NCBI RefSeq assembly: GCF_016919005.1
Contig: NZ_JAFFQE010000001.1
Span: 806,001 to 870,000, forward strand
Length of the DNA: 64,000 nt
Direction: 5' to 3'
From: Desulfopila inferna
GTDB taxonomy: Bacteria; Desulfobacterota; Desulfobulbia; Desulfobulbales; Desulfocapsaceae
The notes beneath the pieces were generated by a model. It saw nothing but the letters and a program-made list of their open reading frames with translations, was not told the origin of the DNA and did not search any database. Positions within the stretch are counted from its first letter, which is position 1; each line of letters begins with the position of its first letter. Of the stretch, positions 15,755 through 24,553 are shown in pieces. The translations under genes were made by a program, and so were the position numbers.

Positions 15755-16450
15755 ATGAAGAAAGTAACTTCCAGACTACCTTTACATTTCAGTTTTATAT
15801 CTGCTCTTTTTTGCTGCGCCCTTATTATGGTTATGTTTACTGAACTGGCAGCCGCACAAACCTGGTACATACGGCCTACAGCTGAAATTCCACTGCGCCG
15901 GGGCCAGGGAAGCGACTATAAGATTTTGGCTATTGTCCCTAACGGTACCGCTGTGGATGTCATTAAAGAAGAAGGCTCCTGGACGAATGTTGTCACCAAA
16001 GACGGCCAGGAAGGTTGGATTTTAGGGAGATACCTGACCACAGAACCTCCACTGGAAGAGAGCCTTGAGGCCCTGCAGAAGGAAAATGCCATATATAAAG
16101 AGAAGTCTGTTGTGCTGCAATCCAGGAATGAAGAGCTGAAAGCTTTAAACACAGCCCTGCAGAATACCCTCGAAAACAACAAAAATCAGCTCGTTGAAAC
16201 CACGGCAAAATATCGGAAACTCACCGATGATACGGCTGATGTCATCGCCATTAGAAATAACCTCGACCAAAGCAGACAAACCATTACAAAGCTGCAGCAG
16301 GAGCTCGATTCCATTACCGCCGAAAACAAACGACTGAAGGCGAGCCAGAACATTAAATGGTTCCTGGCAGGTGTAGGGACTCTTATTTTCGGTGGTATCG
16401 TAGGCATGGCCGGCAGCAAATCAAAAAAGCGAAGATCCTCTCTTTATTAG
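15755..16450 (+). CDS. Exported SH3-domain and C-terminal anchor protein
   Basis: A 231-residue envelope protein. An N-terminal signal or anchor segment (FSFISALFCCALIMVMFTEL) ends at AAAQTWYI. A bacterial SH3 domain follows (IPLRRGQGSDYKILAIVPNG, then WTNVVTKDGQEGWILGRYL). Residues about 105-195 are a coiled coil rich in E, K, N and Q. One C-terminal membrane helix (WFLAGVGTLIFGGIVGMAG) and a basic tail KSKKRR complete it. This is the layout of the SH3-plus-anchor family that includes E. coli YgiM. The SH3 domain probably contacts the cell wall in the periplasm. The start follows ATGGAGATTT and a run of A. It converges on the stator-like pair. Confidence 0.85.
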   Translation: MKKVTSRLPLHFSFISALFCCALIMVMFTELAAAQTWYIRPTAEIPLRRGQGSDYKILAIVPNGTAVDVIKEEGSWTNVVTKDGQEGWILGRYLTTEPPLEESLEALQKENAIYKEKSVVLQSRNEELKALNTALQNTLENNKNQLVETTAKYRKLTDDTADVIAIRNNLDQSRQTITKLQQELDSITAENKRLKASQNIKWFLAGVGTLIFGGIVGMAGSKSKKRRSSLY

Positions 16451-16633
16451 TACCTTACTCCTTAGAAACTGCCAGAAAAAAACAAGAAAAGGAATAAGCA
16501 TTTGATAACTGCGAATTGCTCTCTATATCCAAGGTACTCTTATCCAGCTCAGCTGGGTTAGTCCTTACAGATTGTTTTCTGAGTTTTTTCGCCAAGAAAA
16601 CAGTCAGTCTAAGAGTCCAGTTCAGCTGAGTCG
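16449..16633. repeat. Family C repeat, two degenerate units in tandem (C2)
   Basis: Two diverged copies of the hairpin unit best seen at 62033-62106. The first begins AGTACCTTAC and ends with ATCCAGCTCAGCTGGGTTA. The second has CCTTACAGATTGTTTTCT, then CCAAGAAAACAGTCAGTCT, then TCCAGTTCAGCTGAGT. It lies between the ends of two convergent genes and can form strong structures on both strands, so it probably works as a two-way terminator. Confidence 0.6.
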
Positions 16634-16673
16634 ACTTCTGGTTCCTTCTCGCGCTGTCCCTAATGCAAAAGGG

Positions 16674-17951
16674 TCAGCGCGAGGTAAATTTGATTTCAAT
16701 ACGCCGGTTGCGACGATGGGCTTCCGGAGTATCCGCCGGATCAACGGGATGAAACTTACTGAAACCGGCGGCAGCCATGCGATTCTCCGGGATTCCCTGA
16801 CCCGCAAGATATTGTACAACCGAAAGTGCCCTTGCTGCAGACAGCTCCCAGTTGGACGAGAAATTCGCCGTGGTTATTGGTATCCTGTCGGTATGGCCGT
16901 CCACCCGGAGAATCCACTGCAGGTCATCGGGTATTGCCGGAAGTACCCCCCTCAGCACTTCAGCGAGTTCTTCAAGCTCGTTTTTGCCCTGCTCACTCAA
17001 TTCAGCGCTTCCTGAAGGAAACAGCAACTCGGCCTGAAGGAGAAAACGATCTCCTTCGATGCTTATCATGGGATTATCGGCGATGATGTCTCGCAGTCGT
17101 CCAAAAAATTCTGAGCGATATCTCTCCAGATCGGTTACCCGCCTGGCTAACTCGATATTGAGCCGCTCGCCGATATCACGAATTTCTTCTTCCTGCTCGG
17201 CTCGCTTTAGCTCGGACAGTCTTAGAGCATTGGCGATTTCATCAAGCTGCTGCCGCAGCTGATCCATTTTCCGATTAAGCAGGGCCACCTCCGCACGCGC
17301 ATCCGCTGCCAAGCTGCGCTGGTTTTCCAGGGCCTCCCGCTGCTCACCAACCAGGGCAGATAAAGCCTGAATCCTGATATCGCGCTGTTCGATCTCCTCC
17401 TGGACAAGCAGGGTTTTCTCTTTTTCTTCAGCCAAACGAGCCCGCAAAGCCTTACTGCGGTCGCGCAGGGTTTCGCTCAACTGCTGTTCGTTCTCCAATG
17501 TAGCGGCCAGCTCTCCGATTCGCTCCTCCAGCTCTCGACGCAGGGTTTCAAGGGCCTGAATATCTTCCTGCAGGCTGGCCATGGCACGCAGGTCCTCCTC
17601 CATTATTTCACGATCTTCAATCCTCTTTTCTTGCAGATACTCAACTTGTTCCTGAAGCTCCGTGCGCTGAATGGTCAAGGTATCCACCTGAGCGGACAGA
17701 GCGGCGATGGTTTCCGTCATCGCCGCATTAGTTTCCTGCTCAAGCCCCAGACGTTTGGTTATTTCTTCGAGCTGCAGATGAAGATCTTCCAGTTCGCTGC
17801 TCTGACTGGTGAGAATATGGCTTAGGATAAATTGTGAAAAGGTGAAGATCAGCAAGACAAAAATAACCACCATCAATAAAGCCGAAAGCACATCGACATA
17901 TCCCGGCCAGATGCTTTCGGATTGCGGGGAGCGGCGTGAGCCCAAGGCCAT
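16674..17951 (-). CDS. OmpA/MotB-domain stator-like protein with long coiled coil
   Basis: A 425-residue inner-membrane-anchored protein. One transmembrane helix near the N-terminus (YVDVLSALLMVVIFVLLIF) starts with an Asp at the place of the proton-binding Asp of MotB/TolR-type stators. Residues about 50-285 are an unbroken coiled coil. The C-terminal OmpA-like domain has FPSGSAELSEQGKNELEELA, RVDGHTDRIPI, NWELSAARALSVVQYL and NRMAAAGFSKFHPVDP, which bind peptidoglycan. It is ten bases downstream of an ExbB/MotA-type channel gene and surely works with it as a proton-driven unit. It resembles the ZorB partner in general plan, but no Zorya effectors are nearby. Start chosen at the ATG after TAGGGGGC. 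Confidence 0.88.
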   Translation of the reverse strand: MALGSRRSPQSESIWPGYVDVLSALLMVVIFVLLIFTFSQFILSHILTSQSSELEDLHLQLEEITKRLGLEQETNAAMTETIAALSAQVDTLTIQRTELQEQVEYLQEKRIEDREIMEEDLRAMASLQEDIQALETLRRELEERIGELAATLENEQQLSETLRDRSKALRARLAEEKEKTLLVQEEIEQRDIRIQALSALVGEQREALENQRSLAADARAEVALLNRKMDQLRQQLDEIANALRLSELKRAEQEEEIRDIGERLNIELARRVTDLERYRSEFFGRLRDIIADNPMISIEGDRFLLQAELLFPSGSAELSEQGKNELEELAEVLRGVLPAIPDDLQWILRVDGHTDRIPITTANFSSNWELSAARALSVVQYLAGQGIPENRMAAAGFSKFHPVDPADTPEAHRRNRRIEIKFTSR

Positions 17952-17961
17952 ATTATGCCCC

Positions 17962-18837
17962 CTACCCTTTATCCGGCTCAGAGAATGAATCAGAAGCTGA
18001 TCCGGACGGCGATTTCTGAAGCAACTCCTCTATATTACTGTTAGTGCGCTGCATTTCCTGCAACAACTTGTCGAACTGTAAATGAGAAAATTCCGACGGA
18101 GGATACTGCTGCTCGTCCTCAAACTGAGTACCTGATGTCCTTCTCACCAGTTGAGTCACACCGGAAAGCCATTCCTCAAGCTCATTGAAAAACCTGTTCT
18201 GAGCATGGTTGGCCTGAATATCGAGAAAACCAAGCACCAGGGAGCCGCCCAGTCCAAAGAGTGATGAACTGAAAGCCGTACCCATGCCTTGGAGTGGTTC
18301 CTGAAGTCCGGCTTTCAAGGTCTTGAACATTAAATCAAAATCTCTGTCGCCGACATCAAAACCACCAATAACACCGCTGACCGCACCGATAGTGCCCAGT
18401 AATCCCCAGAAGGTACCAAGCAGACCGAGAAAAACAAGGAGGCCGACAATATACCGTGATATCTCCCGGGATTCATCCAGTCGGCCGCGGATTCCCTCAA
18501 GTACAGTGCGCAGGGACAGGGCCGAGAGGCTGAAGCGATCCCGGTGCATGCCTTCGAGATGCTTGGCCAGGGGCTTGAGCAGTTCCGGGCTTTCGGCAAC
18601 CGATAATCCGGAGGTTCCGGTGCGGAAGATCTTAATCCAGTTAATTTCCGGTTCAAGGGTGACCACACGGCGGACATTGAGTAGAATACCGATGGCCAGA
18701 ACTCCGAAGATGACAAGATTGAATCCCCAGTTGGCCATGAACGCCCCTTTGAGCGGCTTGTATAAAAGAGCGCAGACAATAGCGACAATGCCGAGATATA
18801 CGAACATCATCAAAAGATAGTAGCGCGGCTTACTCAT
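17962..18837 (-). CDS. MotA/TolQ/ExbB-family proton channel subunit
   Basis: A 291-residue inner-membrane protein. Two hydrophobic segments occur near the N-terminus (residues about 8-28 and 35-55), then a cytoplasmic helical region, then the family core: ISRYIVGLLVFLGLLGTFWGLLGTI and GMGTAFSSSLFGLGGSLVLGFLDI, the TM3/TM4 pair of MotA/ExbB channels. A soluble tail of about 75 residues ends the protein (EEWLSGVTQLVRRTSG; NSNIEELLQKSPSGS). It is the first gene of a two-gene operon with the OmpA/MotB protein. The pair resembles lone ExbB-peptidoglycan-binding stators of unknown task, not the flagellar motor: no flagellar genes are close. Confidence 0.88.
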   Translation of the reverse strand: MSKPRYYLLMMFVYLGIVAIVCALLYKPLKGAFMANWGFNLVIFGVLAIGILLNVRRVVTLEPEINWIKIFRTGTSGLSVAESPELLKPLAKHLEGMHRDRFSLSALSLRTVLEGIRGRLDESREISRYIVGLLVFLGLLGTFWGLLGTIGAVSGVIGGFDVGDRDFDLMFKTLKAGLQEPLQGMGTAFSSSLFGLGGSLVLGFLDIQANHAQNRFFNELEEWLSGVTQLVRRTSGTQFEDEQQYPPSEFSHLQFDKLLQEMQRTNSNIEELLQKSPSGSASDSFSEPDKG

Positions 18838-18953
18838 GGAAAAAACCCTCTTTTTACGTTAGAGACATTTGATAGACACCTGATAATCACGAGTTGCCAT
18901 GCTCTCAGATAACAAAATAAAAAGTTCGATATACAAGACGCAGTGTGAGACAG

Positions 18954-19000
18954 GGCTTTCTCGAAATCTGAGTTTATGCCCGTACGGGTGCTTATCGCGA
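18954..19000 (-). repeat. Family A repeat, reverse-oriented middle block (A4)
   Basis: GGCTTTCTCGAAATCTGAGT, then TTATGCCCGTACGGGTGCTTATCGCG, is the reverse complement of the central family A block seen at 28318-28352 and 2357-2395. It carries the CCCGTACGGG palindrome. The rest of the 347-bp gap shows no gene. Confidence 0.6.
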
Positions 19001-19184
19001 CACCAGCAATACTTCACAATTTTATCGCGGTAATTTCGCTGCAGAGGTTTTTGCGGCAGAGCGGTGTCCAGACCGTTTATACACGTAGTAATCTTACCAT
19101 ACTCCCTGCTCTCTTTCCTAAGCTTTTGTGGGGTCGCGACCAGGAGGTAATCGACAAACACCGGCAGAAGATTTTCCGGTCAAA

Positions 19185-19826
19185 CTATCTCCTGGAGAAC
19201 GCCAGAGAAATTCCCAGACCGATAAAAAGAACACCGGTCACTTTATGCAGCATTTTGGAGAAGCCTGTGCTGCCGATAATTTTCTCGGTCAGGCTGGAGG
19301 CGAAAAGCGCCAGGAAAAGGCACCAGATGGTTCCGGTTGTTATAAAGGTAATTCCGAGAATAAGGAATGAGAGGACTGCCTGATGATCACCCGGAATGAT
19401 AAACTGCGGCAAAAAGGCGAGAAAAAAAAGTGCGACCTTGGGGTTGAGTACATTAGTCAGCACCCCGGATATGTAGATCTGGCGGCTGGAGTATCTCCGT
19501 GTGCTCAGTGGTTCTCCCGGCTGTGGCGTGCTCCCGGTTTTCAGAGCCTTGATACCCAGGTAGATCAGATAGAGCGCTCCGGCATATTTGACCAGGTTGA
19601 AAAGAGTTGCTGAACCGGCAAGCAGCACGCTAAGACCTGCAGCGGCGGCAATTGTGTGCACAAGAGCTCCAGTCGAAATACCCAGAGCCGAGAGGATGCC
19701 GGCTCTCTTACCCTGGGAAATTGAGCGTGCCAGGATATAGAGGGTGTCAGAGCCAGGCGTCAGGTTCAGCAGTATTCCAGCCAGGAGGAAGGCAGGAAAA
19801 TTTATGATTCCAAAATCTTCCATCAT
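19185..19826 (-). CDS. LysE/RhtB-family amino acid exporter
   Basis: A 213-residue membrane protein with about six hydrophobic segments. The family opening is plain: FPAFLLAGILLNLTPGSDTLYILARSISQGKRAGILSALGISTGALVHT, with the NLTPGxD motif of LysE/RhtB proteins. YLIYLGIKALKTG and FLAFLPQF follow, both usual for the family. Members export amino acids or homoserine lactone-like compounds using the proton gradient; the substrate is not readable. It overlaps the elaA gene by four bases (ATGA), so the two are translationally coupled in one operon, with elaA first. Confidence 0.92.
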   Translation of the reverse strand: MMEDFGIINFPAFLLAGILLNLTPGSDTLYILARSISQGKRAGILSALGISTGALVHTIAAAAGLSVLLAGSATLFNLVKYAGALYLIYLGIKALKTGSTPQPGEPLSTRRYSSRQIYISGVLTNVLNPKVALFFLAFLPQFIIPGDHQAVLSFLILGITFITTGTIWCLFLALFASSLTEKIIGSTGFSKMLHKVTGVLFIGLGISLAFSRR

Positions 19827-20293
19827 CCGTCCTGCTCCAGAAACATATCAATATGGGCAATACCGTCTTCGTCATAGGGAAGTCCTCTGCCTCGAAAACC
19901 AAATTCTCCATAAAAGCTTTCAAGATGGAGTTGTGCCGAGATTCTGATCACCTTTCCCGGGTATTCCCTGCGGCTTTTTTTAATGGCAAGACGCAAAGCC
20001 ATCCTTCCCAAGCCTCTGCCTCGATAAGATGCCGTGGTCAGGAGCCTGCCGATGGAAGGCTCCTGATACCTGCTCCCGGGAAAGCTCAGCCGGGCATAGG
20101 CTCCTAATTGTCCATCCTCAGCCCTTCCCAGAAGATGGAAGGAACTGCAGTCAAAACAGTCGGCATCCAGATATACGCATTTCTGCTCGACGACGAAAAC
20201 CTCCTGCCTGACGGCCAGTATTTCGTGCATCTGAGCTGCTGTGAAATCGGTGAAGCACCGCCACTGCCATTGGATTTTTGAAAGATCTTCCAT
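19823..20293 (-). CDS. elaA: ElaA-family GNAT acetyltransferase
   Basis: A 156-residue GNAT protein. The line-up with E. coli ElaA is clear: QMHEILAVRQEVFVVEQKCVYLDADCFD near the start, GAYARLSFPG and SIGRLLTTASYRGRGLGRMAL (acetyl-CoA loop), then RISAQLHLESFYGEFGFRGRGLPYDEDGIAHIDM. ElaA-type enzymes acetylate small molecules or proteins; no substrate is established. A TTG at 20320 would extend the protein by nine residues, but I prefer the ATG at 20293. It is first in an operon with the LysE-type exporter, overlapping by four bases; a modify-then-export pairing is conceivable but unproven. Confidence 0.87.
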   Translation of the reverse strand: MEDLSKIQWQWRCFTDFTAAQMHEILAVRQEVFVVEQKCVYLDADCFDCSSFHLLGRAEDGQLGAYARLSFPGSRYQEPSIGRLLTTASYRGRGLGRMALRLAIKKSRREYPGKVIRISAQLHLESFYGEFGFRGRGLPYDEDGIAHIDMFLEQDG

Positions 20294-20354
20294 AGATTCA
20301 ATTCTGTGCGTTGTTAACAAAAATGCGGAGTTGACGAGACTGACTCTGGAAAAT

Positions 20355-20413
20355 CTGATTACCCCTGAAACTCAGCATCTCCCGGACTTGAGCTGGTGAT
20401 TGGGGGTAATCAG
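20355..20413 (-). repeat. Family B element, 59 bp with perfect 11-bp terminal inverted repeats (B1)
   Basis: Begins CTGATTACCCC and ends GGGGTAATCAG, exact inverted copies. Its reverse complement aligns end to end with the 59-bp copy at 28513-28571 (shared right end GAGTTTCAGGGGTAA). It lies between two minus-strand genes and has no coding capacity. Confidence 0.7.
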
Positions 20414-20491
20414 GCTGAAAAAATAATAAATCCTGCTCCAAAGCAGTAGTCCCGAAGCAGGATGATGCCTGAAAGATTTTTTTTCTGACTG

Positions 20492-20842
20492 TTAGAAATT
20501 AAAGACTTTGGCCTCCGCCGCCATATCAATCAGATGCGGACCGCCATCCAGCAACATATTTGCATGGAAATCCGCTTCATCCAATTTTCTGTTGTTGGCG
20601 CATGGTGTGCAGACTCCTGTCTGTACCTCATTTTCCACAAGATAGGGGAGATAATCATCGGGGCAGTCACCGGTCACGGTCCTCTCACTGCCGTCTTTCC
20701 CCTTGATTGCCCAGTCAACCCCATTGTCGATGAAAAAAAGGTTTACCGTATGCCCTTTGGAATGAGCGATTTTGGCGAACTGAAAACAACGGGTAGCTTT
20801 TTCATTATCAGCGGAACTCAATACAAAAAGAAAATTTGCCAT
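20492..20842 (-). CDS. DsrE-fold protein
   Basis: A 116-residue cytoplasmic protein of the DsrE/DsrF/TusD fold: ANFLFVLSSADNEKATRCFQFAKIAHSKGHTVNLFFIDNGVDWA at the N-terminus is the usual nucleotide-fold-like start, and GVCTPCANNRKLDEADF carries two Cys at the place where family members hold a sulfur-carrying Cys. In sulfur-metabolising bacteria these proteins relay persulfide sulfur, but many family members have no known task, and dsr or tus partners are not seen here. RBS GAGGAGAAG precedes the ATG. It is probably monocistronic, with repeats on both sides. Confidence 0.82.
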   Translation of the reverse strand: MANFLFVLSSADNEKATRCFQFAKIAHSKGHTVNLFFIDNGVDWAIKGKDGSERTVTGDCPDDYLPYLVENEVQTGVCTPCANNRKLDEADFHANMLLDGGPHLIDMAAEAKVFNF

Positions 20843-20880
20843 CGTATTCTTCTCCTCTCAGTTATACAACCAGTTTTGAT

Positions 20881-20918
20881 GATCTTGTAAAGTCATCGAA
20901 GTTGACGAGATGGATTCG
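20881..20918 (+). repeat. Family A repeat, left-end fragment (A7)
   Basis: GATCTTGTAAAGTCATCGAA, then GTTGACGAGATGGATTC, matches the family A left block at 28274-28310. Confidence 0.55.
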
Positions 20919-20957
20919 TAAAAATGGAACTCAATAGCAAAACAAAATGAGGGCAGT

Positions 20958-21374
20958 TTATTGAGCTGCTGCGGCCCTCAGATATGCTTCGTTTAAACGT
21001 TCCTCGAGATAACCTGCAAGTTCCTCGCTGAATTCCTCCATATCGAAACAGACGGCATCTTCCCCCAGCAGTCCTTCAGGTACAAAGTCACCTCTCTCTT
21101 CAGGATCCGATATCATTTCCGCATAAAAGCAGACGGAAAGCCAACGTGGTTCTCCCTCGATCACATCGACCATGACAAAAAGAGGTCTCTTTGACTGGCT
21201 CAGGTGTTTTCCACGCAATGAGTATGTCACTCCCTGACGTGGAATAAAATCAAGAGAAACAGCATCCATGGATTCCAGGACCTGTCGAAGCCTTACAAAC
21301 CCTTTCTTATTTTGCTCTGTACCATCTTGCCATTGTTCAATAAAATCATTGAGCCGTTGCTGTGCATCACTCAT
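20958..21374 (-). CDS. Small soluble protein, function unknown
   Basis: A 138-residue acidic protein I cannot assign. The N-terminal 35 residues look helical (RLNDFIEQWQDGTEQNKKGFVRLRQVLESM), followed by a likely alpha-beta region (GVTYSLRG, PLFVMVDVIEGEPRWLSVCFYAEMI, DPEERGDFVPEGLLGEDAVCFDM) and a helical end (EELAGYLEERLNEAYLRAAAA). There is no signal peptide or membrane segment. Balanced codon use, a full-length frame and a GGTGAGAG ribosome-binding site support a real gene. It is divergent from lon, with the shared region holding a palindrome at 21609-21629. Confidence 0.7.
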   Translation of the reverse strand: MSDAQQRLNDFIEQWQDGTEQNKKGFVRLRQVLESMDAVSLDFIPRQGVTYSLRGKHLSQSKRPLFVMVDVIEGEPRWLSVCFYAEMISDPEERGDFVPEGLLGEDAVCFDMEEFSEELAGYLEERLNEAYLRAAAAQ

Positions 21375-21608
21375 GTTCTCTCACCCGCCACTTGATGTTT
21401 ATGGTTGGTAACTTTTCAGGATAAACTGTCAGTTTTAGTCCTTGCCGAATAGTTACTATGATTCCTATATTATCTGCACAGAAAAATATAGTATTTGAAC
21501 CAAATCTACTTTGAGCATATGCCCATAATTAAATTCAGAATAGAACATCAGCTCTGCAGCTGTCAATCTTTTTTCAGTATTTCAATTCATTATCTTTGTT
21601 TCCGGTGA

Positions 21609-21629
21609 CCAGAAAAATGTCTTTTCTGG
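21609..21629. promoter_or_regulatory. Palindrome upstream of lon
   Basis: CCAGAAAA-ATGTC-TTTTCTGG, a perfect 8-bp inverted repeat just upstream of the likely lon promoter. It may be a regulator-binding site or a stem-loop. It does not match the CIRCE consensus. Confidence 0.4.
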
Positions 21630-21638
21630 GCTCCGCCT

Positions 21639-21666
21639 TTGAAATTTTGAGAAAAAGATATATACG
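21639..21666 (+). promoter_or_regulatory. Possible lon promoter
   Basis: TTGAAA-N16-TATACG, a plausible sigma-70-like pair about 60 bp before the lon start. A heat-shock sigma-32 -10 element (CCCCATNT) was not seen. Confidence 0.35.
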
Positions 21667-21724
21667 TTAAGAAACGTTGAGCTACGAAATTCACTTTACC
21701 GGAATATACAGAAAGGAGAGAAAT

Positions 21725-24163
21725 ATGGCAGATGATACAACTGTTATAGCAGCGGACGATTCTAATTATTCTGATGAACAAAATAAAAACAGCGAGCATT
21801 CACTGGTCGTCGCCAAAGATGTATTCCCCGACAGGCTCCTGCTGTTTCCCCTTCATGATCGGCCGATGTTTCCTAAAATGATGGGCCCTGTCATTGTCGA
21901 CGACAAGCAGTACCAGAAAGTGATCATGGAAATCGGCGAGAAGTCCAAGCCGATGTACTTCGGACTCCTGCTTGTCAAACCCTCCGAAGACAACCTCCAG
22001 CATCGCCCCACCGAACAGGATGATTTTTTTTCCATGGGGGTTGTTGTCAGAGTACAAAGCGTCTCACCCTTCGATCAGGGGGAGCCTCTGCAGCTGGTTG
22101 TCCAGGCAGTTGAGCGCTTCAAGGTGCAGCGGATAACCTTCAAAGATAAAGTGCCGTATGCCGATGTGGAATATTTCCGCGAGGAAAGAATTGAAGTTAC
22201 CGAAGAACTCAAAGCATATTCCGTGGCCATCGTTGATGCCATGAAGGAGTTGGTAACATTAAACCCTTTGTTTAAAGAGGGACTGTCACTGATTATTGAA
22301 CGGATCAATGTCAGCGATCCCAGCGCGCTGGCTGATTTCGCCGCCTCCATGACCACCTCTTCAGGGCCGGAATTACAGAAAATCCTTGAAACCCTGAATG
22401 TACGAGAGCGTATCGAGAAGGTTCTCGTACTTTTGAAGAACGAACTTGAAGTCTCCAAGTTGAAAGCCCAGATCTCCAAGCGCATTGAGGAACAACTCTC
22501 CAAACAGCAGCGGGAATTTTTCCTTAAACAACAGCTCCAGGAAATCAAGAAAGAGCTGGGGCTGGCCAAGGATGATACGCAGACCGAGGTCGAGAAGTTT
22601 CAGAAACGTCTGAAGGATCTGACTTTGAGCGAAGAGGCCTCCGAGCGCATAAAAGAAGAAATCGACAAGCTCAAACTCCTTAGTCCGTCATCTCCGGAAT
22701 TTAATGTAACCCGCGGGTATCTCGATTGGCTGACCCTCATGCCGTGGGGGGTGTATACCGAAGATAATTACGACATCAAAAAGGCAACCGATGTCCTGGA
22801 AAAAGAGCATCATGGCCTCGACGACGTCAAAAACCGCATCCTTGAGCTGATCTCGGTGGGCATCATCAAAGGTGATCTTTCCGGCTCCATCATCCTTCTC
22901 GTCGGCCCTCCGGGTGTAGGAAAGACTTCGATCGGTCAGGCCATCGCCAAGGCCCTCGGCAGAAAATATTACCGGTTTTCACTTGGCGGTATGCGGGATG
23001 AAGCTGAAATAAAAGGGCATCGGCGAACCTATATCGGAGCCATGCCCGGTAAATTTATTCAGGCAATCAAAACTTGCAAAACGGCTAATCCCCTGATAAT
23101 GCTCGACGAGGTAGACAAAATAGGGGCAAGTTTCCGCGGCGATCCTGCATCAGCGCTGCTCGAGGTCCTTGACCCTGAACAAAACCAGGATTTCCTCGAC
23201 CACTATCTTGATGTGCGTTTTGATCTCTCCAAGGTGCTCTTTATCTGCACAGCCAATCAAATGGAAACCATTCCCCAGCCATTGATCGACAGAATGGAGG
23301 TTATACGTCTTCCCGGCTATATAAACAAGGAAAAGGTGGAAATCGCCACCAAGCACCTTATCCCCAAGCAGAGAAAAGCGCATGGCATCAGCGCCAAGCA
23401 GGTAATTTTCTCAAAATCGGTACTTCGTGCCATTATAGACGGCTATGCCAGAGAAGCCGGGGTCCGCACCCTGGAAAACTGCATCAAAAAGATTTTGAGG
23501 AAAAAGGCCAAGGATTTGGTGGAAAATCCCGATCAGACCATTCGCATAAGAATAGAAGATCTTCACGATCTTTTGGGCAAGAAAAGCTTCACCGAAGATC
23601 AGGCCTTCAAAAAACCGCAGATTGGCGTTATCACCGGGCTGGCCTATACCTCCATGGGTGGCGCCACTCTATACATTGAATCCATCCCCATCCCGGCAAC
23701 GCAACCCGGCTACAAACAAACCGGCCAACTCGGCAAGGTGATGGTGGAATCATCTGAAATTGCCTACAGCTACGTCCGTTCTTTGCTCAGGAACGATAAG
23801 AACGCCGTCGATTTTTTTAAAAACAATTTCATTCACCTTCATGTACCAGCCGGGGCAACACCGAAGGACGGTCCCTCGGCAGGAGTGACCATGGCCTGTT
23901 CTCTTTATTCATTGGCCAGGAATACACCGATAGCCGATTCCATTGCGATGACCGGTGAACTCACCCTGAGTGGCCTGATTATGCCTATCGGCGGAGTAAA
24001 GGAGAAATTGATCGCCGCCAAACGCGCCAAGATCAAACAGGTCATTCTTCCCGCGGAAAACAAGGAAGATTATGATCTTCTGCCTGACCATATCCAGGAA
24101 GGAATCAAGCCTCATTTTGTAAGTACTTTCAATGATGTGAAAAAAATTTGCTTCCCTTCCTGA
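21725..24163 (+). CDS. lon: ATP-dependent protease Lon
   Basis: An 812-residue cytoplasmic AAA+ serine protease. Order: N-terminal substrate domain ([25 protein letters not shown]), coiled coil (residues about 250-320), ATPase with Walker [21 protein letters not shown] and Walker [13 protein letters not shown], then the peptidase with the catalytic Ser in [15 protein letters not shown] and the dyad Lys in [17 protein letters not shown]. It degrades misfolded and regulatory proteins. A longer in-frame start at 21677 exists, but AAGGAGAGAAAT directly before the ATG at 21725 decides for the shorter form. The extended acidic N-terminus ([12 protein letters not shown]) is not unusual. It stands alone. 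Confidence 0.96.
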   Translation: MADDTTVIAADDSNYSDEQNKNSEHSLVVAKDVFPDRLLLFPLHDRPMFPKMMGPVIVDDKQYQKVIMEIGEKSKPMYFGLLLVKPSEDNLQHRPTEQDDFFSMGVVVRVQSVSPFDQGEPLQLVVQAVERFKVQRITFKDKVPYADVEYFREERIEVTEELKAYSVAIVDAMKELVTLNPLFKEGLSLIIERINVSDPSALADFAASMTTSSGPELQKILETLNVRERIEKVLVLLKNELEVSKLKAQISKRIEEQLSKQQREFFLKQQLQEIKKELGLAKDDTQTEVEKFQKRLKDLTLSEEASERIKEEIDKLKLLSPSSPEFNVTRGYLDWLTLMPWGVYTEDNYDIKKATDVLEKEHHGLDDVKNRILELISVGIIKGDLSGSIILLVGPPGVGKTSIGQAIAKALGRKYYRFSLGGMRDEAEIKGHRRTYIGAMPGKFIQAIKTCKTANPLIMLDEVDKIGASFRGDPASALLEVLDPEQNQDFLDHYLDVRFDLSKVLFICTANQMETIPQPLIDRMEVIRLPGYINKEKVEIATKHLIPKQRKAHGISAKQVIFSKSVLRAIIDGYAREAGVRTLENCIKKILRKKAKDLVENPDQTIRIRIEDLHDLLGKKSFTEDQAFKKPQIGVITGLAYTSMGGATLYIESIPIPATQPGYKQTGQLGKVMVESSEIAYSYVRSLLRNDKNAVDFFKNNFIHLHVPAGATPKDGPSAGVTMACSLYSLARNTPIADSIAMTGELTLSGLIMPIGGVKEKLIAAKRAKIKQVILPAENKEDYDLLPDHIQEGIKPHFVSTFNDVKKICFPS

Positions 24164-24175
24164 TTCTTTCTCTCC

Positions 24176-24207
24176 GTGCAGCCTTCACTTGCAATGGTGC
24201 GGGCTGC
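24176..24207 (+). terminator. Stem-loop downstream of lon
   Basis: TGCAGCC and GGCTGCA form a 7-bp stem around an inner CAC...GTG pair, 12 bp after the lon stop. No T-run follows, so rho-independent function is uncertain. Confidence 0.35.
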
Positions 24208-24361
24208 ATGAATTCCACTTGGCTCCTCGTCCCTTCTTTCTCCGTCCTGCTTTCCTTTAAATAGTTCGACTTTGCCCTCGGAAATACTTAATTACTTTGC
24301 TTTACAGTAATTTAGCATTAATATGACTAGGACTAACCATAACGGCATTGTAAAAAGTATC

Positions 24362-24406
24362 CTGATTACCCCCAATCCTCACCAAGGCCAGAAAATGGAT
24401 AATCAG
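24362..24406 (+). repeat. Family B element, shortened copy (B4)
   Basis: CTGATTACCCCCAATCCTCA, then CCAAGGCCAGAAAATG, then GATAATCAG. The left end is canonical and the right end has decayed. It directly abuts a family A copy on its right. Confidence 0.55.
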
Positions 24407-24535
24407 AAAAGTTGTTGAAGTTATCGAGAACGGCTCTGTGAATAGCTCGACATTACCAGGTGCCCGCAGTGGAAGTCCGCGTTACATGCAGTACGGATAA
24501 TCGCCTTTTCGAAGACGTAGACCGAGCTTTTGTCA
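24407..24535 (+). repeat. Family A repeat lacking its middle block (A2)
   Basis: AAAAGTTGTTGAAGTTATCG at the left, then GCTCGACATTACCAGGTG, then TGCAGTACGGATAATCGCC, then GACGTAGACCGAGCTTTT. The ATAAGCACC...ATAAACTCCGACTTC block of A1 and A3 is missing, showing the family is modular. Confidence 0.6.
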
Positions 24536-24553
24536 GCCATAATTGAGGTTCAT

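Noticed and set aside
16674-18837. Zorya anti-phage system (ZorA-ZorB)
   Set aside because: The channel and OmpA/MotB pair fits in plan, but no ZorC, ZorD or ZorE-like gene lies on either side, and such stator pairs are also common outside defence.
20492-20842. Part of a dsrEFH or tusBCD sulfur relay operon
   Set aside because: Only one DsrE-fold gene is present and no partner is adjacent; it is annotated by fold only.
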